Assembly: GCA_021018995.1 (NCBI GenBank) | Contig: CM037598.1 | Coordinates: forward strand, 42,710,685-42,774,684 | Length of the DNA stretch: 64,000 nucleotides | Source of the DNA: Chloranthus sessilifolius | Lineage: Eukaryota > Streptophyta > Magnoliopsida > Chloranthales > Chloranthaceae | Direction of reading: 5' to 3' | In this document: in pieces, positions 56,690-64,000 of the stretch | Position numbering within the stretch: position 1 is the first letter of the stretch | Layout of the letters: each line of letters begins with the position of its first letter | The notes under the pieces: generated by a model | What the model was told of the DNA's origin: nothing | The model's input: the letters and a program-made list of their open reading frames with translations, nothing else | The model's database searches: none | Translations under genes and position numbers: made by a program

Positions 56690-57545
56690 CATGATAGCCG
56701 AGGGAAGGGCCGAGGGGCATGACCGGTACCCATTTTAGAAGGGTAGCTGTCTTTGCTCCTACCCAATTATTGAAGGCGTCAACACTATAAATTCATTGAC
56801 TGCATTAAATCAGATGATGGAGATCGATTTGCCTTATAAAATCAACATCTGGCTGTTTGATGGTTCGCCATGATCTTGAGATTAATTATATTGGAAGAAT
56901 GGAACGAAAAATGATCTCCATCATTTGATTTAAAGCAGTTAATGGTTTAATAAAAACAAATATGAGTTGAGAAGGAATCTCCAATTGCAAATGAAGGTAC
57001 CGTTCTTTTAAAATTGTGTGCAGTAAAAATGAAATTTGTGTGTGCGGGTAATGGCTCCCTATGATGTATTTTAGAAGGATACTTTTCTTTGCACCTATTT
57101 TCTTTGCACCTACCTAATTACTGAGGGCACCAACATTGTAAATCTATTGTATTAACTCAGATGATGGGGATCGACTTTCATCCCAATCTTCAACATGATT
57201 AATCTTGGCACCACCATGGGTGTAGCATCAGATCATCAATTTTGTATTTCATGTGGCACAGATCCCAAAATGTAATCCTAAAATCAAGTTTAAGCACGAT
57301 GTCTCCCATATGATTTTTGAGTCAATTTTTTGGGACCTGCGCAATGTGGAATACAAAAATGACGGTTTGATGGTACGCCCATGGTGTCAACTTCAATTGT
57401 GTTGAAGATTGGGATGACTGGGATGAAAATCAATCTCCATCATCCAATGATTCCGATTCACTATTGTCAATGGGTTTACAGTGTAGGCTCCCTTAGTACT
57501 TTGGTAGGCCCGAACAGAGCTTCCCATTCTACCATTGAATCAAGT
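56690..57545. mobile_element. Two MITE-like long inverted-repeat elements
   Basis: Copy 2 (about 57055-57545): arms 57100-57225 and 57375-57500 are inverted matches containing CAGATGATGGGGATCGA, TTCATCCCAATCTTCAACA and CACCATGGG. Copy 1 (about 56690-57010) has related arms, with GATGATGGAGATC near 56812 and its inverse GATCTCCATCATTTGA at 56911. No coding sequence. Family not assigned (long arms, no clear terminal duplication); exact ends uncertain. Confidence 0.65.
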
Positions 57546-57863
57546 TTGTAATTAGTTAGTGGGCAGCCGATCACAACACAATCTCGTTTCATCAATAGGC
57601 ATCAACTTTGGGACCTGCATAGATTTTTAACCTCTCCAAAATTCGAGTAGGTATACTTACAACTAAGGCTGTCAATAGGGCCTGGCTGGGTCGCATGCTC
57701 GGCCCTAAAATCTTAGGGCTAGGGCTGGAAAATAAGGTATAAAACAGGGTAGGGGTAGGCCCTCGAAACCAAAAGCCTGTTGTCCGTCGGGCCGATTAAG
57801 GGCTTGACAATTTAACGCTTGTAAACCCAGCCTGACTTGTGGATCTCTCTTAATTATATATAT
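57546..57863. other. Short unassigned repeat-like stretch
   Basis: The 57660-57863 part is rich in GGGC/GCCC words (for example TAGGGCCTGGCTGGG) and resembles the end of the window (63975-64000, AAGCCCGAAGCCCGACCTGA). This may be a GGCC-rich interspersed repeat in which LTR D is inserted. No gene seen. Confidence 0.35.
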
Positions 57864-59681
57864 TGTCACGACCCAAAATTCTATCCAATCTTAAGGGCCT
57901 AGAATTACATGTTATGACACTGCACGCTTGTTATAGTGATGAGCGGACATACATACAAGTCATAAAGTGCCTTCTACAATGAGATCGAGAAGTTTGAAAG
58001 AACAACTTATAATAATTAGCTCAAGAGTAAAAGAAAAATACGTAAATGACCATTGATAAAGTAAAATTATTAGCCACGCATCTATGATAGAAAATAATTA
58101 AAGTTTTACGTAGGGTAAAATCACCTCATACGTAAACACATACGATATATGAATGAGCAAAATCAAATAATAACAAGCCTCTCAAGTAATATAATCATGT
58201 TTAGAACTAAAGAAACTCTCAAGGCTCATAATAATCCACTGGATCTACTCTTTCATCCAGGTGGTAGCCGATGTCTTCATCCTCATAAGCCGCCTCAGGT
58301 ATAGATGCATCCACGTCGTTCATAGTAGAGTAATCAGTGTTCTCACCTAAAACTGTTAGATTTAGTGGAGTGAGTTTACTTAGTCACGTAAAATCAGTGG
58401 GTTGCACAATCGATCCATCATAGCCTACCCAAGTGATCGTCTGTGCAACCGCGTGAGTGAAAGTGATCTATAAAATAAAATCAAACAACTATATGTGATT
58501 ACAATAATATCTATGAACTCATAACATACCAATCGAAACTGAAAGACTTAGCGTAGAATGAAATATATCTAATGCATCAATTCCTTATTTATGTTCTTAT
58601 CTGTCTGGTCAACTTATCCTACGTGTTATTTCTTATATCTTATCATAGCTCCATATGCCTACACAACGTACTTTACATCTCACTTAACTTACATAGATGA
58701 CATGTGTCAGTGCCGCTGTTCGAGCCTACAACACGAGGTCTACGTGTAGAAAATCACCTAACCTCTGTATCCTATCATATATCACTATCCAGCCCCGATG
58801 AGATTGCATGCATTTAAAGCAATGCCCCATTATGTTCGTGACATTGTCATATCATAATGTCTTGAGACTGTCTTGGCTATAGACATTAGATCTTGTTGTA
58901 GCACACAAGACATGGGACATGTAGAAACTTATTTTATATTTTATTGGCCTTCACAGTGTATCTTATCTTATCTCATGTATCATTTCTCATCCTTTATTCA
59001 TGACTTATTTTAGAGTGACCCACGGTACGATAGGCTTCACTAAATCACACTTTCCAACGAATGCGTTCCGTAGTAACTTATATGTACTTCATACGTCAGC
59101 CCATACTCCCATAGAGGTATTACATCCGTATATGGATGCCTACATTATAAATTTTACGTGACCGTAAAGGAAATCCCACCATGACGAAGGCTTAGAAGTT
59201 GTTTGTCTTACCTTATTTTTTAATCCTATGATATATATGCCCTAGCGCATTCCTACGATGATGGATATGATGCGTACTGATGAAAATACGTAATGCAATA
59301 TGTATCATATACCACCCAAGAACGTATCTTGATAATTGAAATACACGAATGATGATGAACATATACGAGTACAATTTAATAAATTAGTAGTCAAACAAGA
59401 AGTATAGCAGTTTGACTTTAAGCATCACGTATAAAGTCTTGAATTATAAATATATGGTACGATGCAGAACGGGAAGTATAGTATAACATAAAAATTTATA
59501 TGTAGAGGAAGTAATTACCACACTGGAGGTATAAGCATTGAAATAGTGGTAATCGTTAATGGACTTACTTTGCTATTTGTCTCATTAACTTAGATACTCG
59601 TGACGTTCAAGTTGAAAGATGAGCATTTACACCTAAGTATTTTTGTTCCATGATTGAGTTCGAATACTCTTACTCTGACGT
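57864..59681 (-). repeat. Chromovirus-type LTR D, part 1
   Basis: Starts TGTCACGACCCAAAATTC on the + strand, which corresponds to the sense-strand end of chromovirus LTRs (compare the end of LTR A). It is interrupted at 59681 by solo LTR S and resumes at 62218. AT-rich, no gene. The far end is not located with confidence (somewhere between about 63660 and the window end). Confidence 0.6.
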
Positions 59682-62212
59682 TATGACAGCCCGGATTTTC
59701 GACACCTCGAAACTCGTGCCATCAGTATGATCATCTTGACCATGCCCCTTGGCTAAGCACGGAACACTAGTATATCAAGCAATATAAATGGACTGAAAAT
59801 GATAACAATGATTGCAGAAATAATTTACTCTTTAAATACTGATCAAAAGACGGTACTACCTTCATGCCCCTGCACGAATGGAGAACCGATCCGAACCATC
59901 GATGATCGTCGATCATCACAGATGGTTCGCCCCAAAAGAATAATCTCATAATTTAATTACATTGTTTAACAAAAACAAGGCTTGACATACCAAGCCGTAC
60001 CAAACAAGCTCACAAAAACTCTCAAAGATGCACAACGGAGTCCTCTAGAAGAAGTCCTCAGGAGGTGGCTCTAACTCGTCACCAGGCACAAGGTCCGAGT
60101 CACCAGGGTCAACGTCCCCTGAAGCCTCAGCAGCTGCTAATAACGGACCTGCGACGTATAGTCTAAAGGGTGAGCTACATCCTAGCTCAATAGGGAACAA
60201 AACACAGTGAACATATAGATTAAAACCTCACATATATTCCATGATATGCTTATGCATGATGTATCTATGCAGTTGCTGAGAAAAACAGTTGAAAAGGAAT
60301 CACATTTTGCTGGTAGTTTACACATGTCTTTTAATTTATCATGAATGGCACTGAATAGGCCTAAAGCAAAACTTAACCTTTCAACTTAAGTAATCCCCGA
60401 GCAATATAGCATCGAGCCCCGTTGAGATACCCTTCATCGTCATCTATATAGACAGTTTTTAAACGTATTCCCTGGGAATACAAATAGTACCCAAGCCCCT
60501 TTCCCCTGGGGATCGATGGTTGGGTTTCAACTTATCTCAATTCAACACCCCTGGGGTGTGCTTCTTGTCTGAGATAAGCCTCATCAGCTTACGATTTCGC
60601 CGCAGACGGTCCACGGATATCACCTTGCGCCACGTCGTGGGTATCCCGCCACGTCGGTGGGGTATCCTATCAAACCTCAAATAACGAAAATATCAGGTGC
60701 TTTACATATAGTTATTTACTGTGTAAGTGTGGTATCTTATATTAGTTAGACCTTATCAGACATTATTCAATCTTAGATGCATCCCTGGGATGTATCTATT
60801 CACTTGCATCACAACTGATGCTCTTATTACTTCACTTTCCTCATCCCCTAGGGATGGCTCATTATTAGATGCTATTATTGATGTCACATACACACACTTT
60901 TCACAAAACTTTAAGCAATAAAACAGTTTTCAGTTTGATTCTATATCACTACATACATGCTCTTGCAAATTAAAGTACATGTTCAAGGTGTTCCCTACCT
61001 CAAGTCTCTGATAAGTCACGCATCAAGGTCCCACGTGGCTCCTTGTGCCCAAGTTCACACGTACCACCTATGGTACAACATAACACATGCAACACATCAT
61101 TAAAGATGTAACAAGGAAGGTCCAAGACCCTCCAAGAATCTCCAAGTCAAACTCAAAAGTCAACAAAAATTGGCACAGTCGATTAATCGAACTCCAAGGT
61201 CGATCAATCGAATCTGGTTCGATTAATCGACTCCCAAAATCGATTAATCGAAATTCAAAGTCGATTAATCGATTCGCAAAATCGATTAATCGAGATTCCC
61301 ATTCGATTAATCGAATCCCCATTCGATTAATCGAAATTCTCTACTCCATCCATTCGATTCTCAATTCGAGTAATCGAATTCCCAAAATCGATTAATCGAT
61401 CCCAATTTGATTAATCAAAATTCGAAATCGATTAATCGAAATCCCATTTCGATTAGTAGATTTCCCCAGGTTCTCTTTCCTCCATCCACTGGAGTCCACT
61501 GGAGGTTCTCAGTCGATTAATCGACTCCAAAATCGATTAATCGAAAATCAAAGTCAATTAATCGAAACTCAGTTCGATTAATCGAATTCGGGCTCTTTGA
61601 CTTTTCAACTTCCTGGCGAAAATCGATTAATCGAATTGGCCAGATTCAGCCACTTTTTGGGCTGCTCTTCCCAATCTTTTCCTACTCTTTTTTCTTTATT
61701 TTTCTAAGCCTTTATCCTATAATTTAAACCATTCTTAACTACAATGAACTCACATAACTTATGCATTGAATTTACAAGGATTTTACCTTCAATCAATTCC
61801 AAATTGATTAGATCTAATGGTTGGAAAGGCTAGGGTTCCAACTTTTGGCTCTAACGGAAATCCCTCGCTTCGAATCCGGCCTTAAATGCTCGAATCCCCC
61901 CTTCCAATCAGCTGCAATAACTCCTCTCTCTCTCTCTTTCTCTTCTTTACTCTCCTTCAACAACAAAAACAATTGATTTTAAGGTTATTAAACCCTTTTA
62001 TCTCTCCTCTAGCTTGTGTGTTGAGCACATAACCAGAATAGGTGTATGTGACTCTGAATTTCGTCACGTTCCACACATTCACTTAATTTCTCACATCTCA
62101 TCCGTTCATCATATCCTACATCATCTAGTGAACTCCTACATGGTCAAACCTATGACCAGTCGGGCACAGATCCCGAGGTCACTGTTTAACGCGAAATTTT
62201 CAGGATATTACA
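59682..62212 (-). mobile_element. Solo LTR S with 5-bp target duplication GACGT
   Basis: 2,531 bp; begins TATGACAGCCCGGATTTTCG (+ strand, original TG changed to TA) and ends GGATATTACA, flanked by GACGT at 59677-59681 and 62213-62217. The start aligns with the LTR ends of A and B, so it is a minus-sense chromovirus LTR. It contains 18 phased palindromes. A minus-strand TATA-like GAGATAAAAGGG lies at 61993-62004. Confidence 0.9.
61179..61634. repeat. Phased TCGATTAATCGA array in LTR S
   Basis: Eighteen sites (13 with exact CGATTAATCG) starting at 61179, 61200, 61219, 61240, 61261, 61282, 61303, 61323, 61366, 61388, 61407, 61428, 61449, 61513, 61533, 61554, 61574 and 61623. In the first eight the gaps are 21, 19, 21, 21, 21, 21 and 20 bp. 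Most later gaps are 19-22 bp or close to multiples of 21. Spacers are unrelated. Confidence 0.96.
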
Positions 62213-62217
62213 GACGT

Positions 62218-63780
62218 AGTTATATCTATGTAACTTATGGACTAACTTGTATTGAATAGAGCCTTGTTTTGGGCCCTAAGAGGCACTCACATCCTTAATA
62301 GGATTGTAGGAGTCTTAATAAAGGTAACGGTCATTATCATTGTGTCCGAGAGACTAAAAAATTATAAGTTCACGTCCTCAATCGCCTAAATCGAATGTCT
62401 ACGTTAAAATATATCATTAATCCAATTTTAGTTTTAAAAGAAAAATATAGTCTGAGAACTATCAATCTTGACTAGTTTAAGTCCCATCTCGGCCTATCAA
62501 GGTTTCAGAAGAAAGAAGAAGTAGAAAAAGAATCAATCTCGACTGATCGAAGTTTCATCTCGACATGTCGAAATTTTAGAAGAAATTAGAGGCATAGTTG
62601 ATCTCGACTGGTCAAGTTCCATCTCGACATGTCGAGATTCCAGAGGGAAACAAAAGAGAGTCAATCTCAATTGGTTGAGTTCCATCTCGACCTGTCGAGA
62701 TTAGAGAACAGAAAGAAGAAAACATAAAGAAAACCAATCGGTCGAATTTGGATTTTGACCTGTCGAGCTCAAAAAGGAAAATTTGATGAAAGGGCAACCT
62801 CGACTGGTCGAATTGGATTTCGATCGGTCGAGATTACCCAAAAGAGGATGAAAAAGCCTTATCCAAACTCGACTGGTTGAGTTTGTATCTCGACCCGTCG
62901 ATTTTCATAGAGAAGATAAATCTTGGTTGGTCGAGATTGAATCTCGATCTGTTGAGATTAGTTATTTAGGAACAAGTCGAGTTTGGCAGCAAATCAGAGA
63001 TTTCCTTCTCTCTCAATTATAATTAGGGTTGTTTTAGGGTTTTCATTTTAAGTAAGCTAAATAATCTATGATGGATTGAGGGGCACCCAACCGTTGAAGC
63101 GTGAACAATGATTTTACGATAGTTCGGGTTGACGTGGATCGATGGTCGGAGCGTCGATTTTGCTCGAGTATTCTCGCAAATAACTTCCTTTACAACAGAA
63201 TATGTCGTAGTGATGAGGAACCTCGTTGGTGGGTGATTGAGCTCTAGAAAAGAATGTTCGGATCACCGCTATGATGGTGGTCCAACTCATGGTTTTGCTA
63301 GGGTTGTGGATCTCGTTTAAGGAAGAAGAAGACGGTGAATGCGGGTGGTGATTGGATTGCATTTTTACAGCGAAAGAATAATGCGAAATTGAGAGAGCCC
63401 AAGAGGGAGAGAGAAAATTTTCTTTCTCTCAAGACTCGTTTGTATATATATATAAGAGGTAGGTAGAGAGAGAGTCCAGTTAGAAAAATTGACTTGCCAA
63501 TAAGGTAGGAGTCCATAAAGACTCTAATTGATTGCAAATCAATCCTATTAATGATGAGATTTAATTGTCCTGGTTGCTTAAGACAATAGGTCTCTTCGGA
63601 TTCGATTATCATCTTTGGTGCAAATCAAATCTTATTTCAAAAATTTCTTTATTTTAATTGTGTAGGCTATGATAAGTGCCCCGCCTATCTATCACCATAA
63701 CACAAGTCAAAAGGAACTCGAGTCATAACACATACTAAATATACTAATATAAGAATATAAAATACATTATACTATTACAG
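62218..63780 (-). repeat. Chromovirus-type LTR D, part 2
   Basis: Continues LTR D after solo LTR S; the outer boundary is a guess. It holds paired palindromes (62539-62955) and a TATA-like run at 63442-63455 (on the minus strand CTTATATATATATACAAACG), about 490 bp upstream of the array in the sense direction. A CT/GA-rich stretch flanks it. Confidence 0.5.
62539..62955. repeat. Paired TCGA-N4-TCGA palindromes in LTR D
   Basis: Seven pairs. The first member is usually CTCGACTGGTCGA and the second ATCTCGACATGTCGAGAT or CTCGACCTGTCGAG. Starts: 62539/62560, 62604/62624, 62667/62687, 62734/62755, 62800/62820, 62869/62890 and 62923/62944. Within-pair spacing is 20 or 21 bp in every pair; pairs are 63-69 bp apart except the last (54 bp). 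Confidence 0.93.
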
Positions 63781-64000
63781 TCAAATTATTAAATAGCACT
63801 CAATATTATCGTTAAATTTATCAAACATTGTAAGAGTATTTTAATAATTTAAATATTTATAAAGAGAGATCTTTGGATTTTTTTTTTCATTCAGAACATT
63901 TTTCTCTATCTCTAATGAAAAAATTTATCATGAAGAAAAATTTATAAGAAGTTTTTAAAAAATAATCATAACTAATAAAGCCCGAAGCCCGACCTGAGCT
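63781..64000. other. AT-rich end of window
   Basis: AT-rich DNA with no gene, ending in GCCC-rich words (63981-64000) similar to 57660-57863. It could be the flank of LTR D. Nothing further can be supported. Confidence 0.3.

Noticed and set aside
57864-63780. LTR D as a complete solo LTR with target duplication TATAT
   Set aside because: TATAT precedes the start at 57859-57863, but no matching copy follows a convincing LTR end before the window closes.

Overview
This window is nuclear DNA from a large, repeat-rich flowering-plant genome. Nearly all of it belongs to plant Ty3/gypsy LTR retrotransposons: chromodomain chromoviruses, Tat-type elements with an archaeal-type RNase H, and Athila-like long-LTR elements. 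They are nested inside one another, and most reading frames are broken. I found no host gene, tRNA, rRNA or organellar insert. The species cannot be named from this sequence.

Layout. Element A (chromovirus, + strand) runs from before base 1 to 8057: protease end, RT/RNase H, integrase, chromodomain, an extra ORF and a 3' LTR. It sits in the 3' noncoding part of an Athila-like element H (8058-10991), whose 3' LTR is split into three pieces (10992-12713, 26269-27358, 39510-39813). The first gap holds element C (12714-26268, - strand), a gag-only Tat-like element whose gag frame is cut by solo LTR G (22162-24016, target duplication GTAAG). The second gap holds chromovirus B (27359-39509, - strand, target duplication CTTAT), complete in structure with gag, pol, chromodomain and the same kind of extra ORF. 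H itself appears to sit in the 3' LTR of Tat element F (39814-56594, - strand). F's RT is cut by solo LTR E (46813-48605, target duplication TTATC). After two MITE-like hairpin elements (56690-57545) comes a chromovirus-type LTR D (from 57864), split by solo LTR S (59682-62212, target duplication GACGT).

The most unusual signal is not coding. Almost every family here carries its own array of short palindromes placed at helical-phase spacing. Chromoviruses A, S and D use TCGA-N4-TCGA (N4 = TCGA/CCGA in A, TTAA in S, CATG/CTGG in D), and B uses TGATCGATCA; centres are 19-23 bp apart. G uses TTCG(C)AA at 20-21 or 31 bp, and E uses TCGATGCATCGA paired at 21-22 bp. The Tat elements C and F use GCGC cores 14-18 bp apart. 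In A and B the same element-specific palindrome occurs twice, in the LTR and directly upstream of the extra ORF. This suggests a family-specific, fast-diverging protein-DNA recognition system (autoregulatory or anti-silencing), loosely like the VANC/motif pairs of VANDAL transposons. That function is inference only.

A caution: the two LTRs of B differ almost only by small indels at CAG/CTG versus CG. This looks like consensus error at methylated CHG sites, so frameshifts in this window should not all be taken as real.
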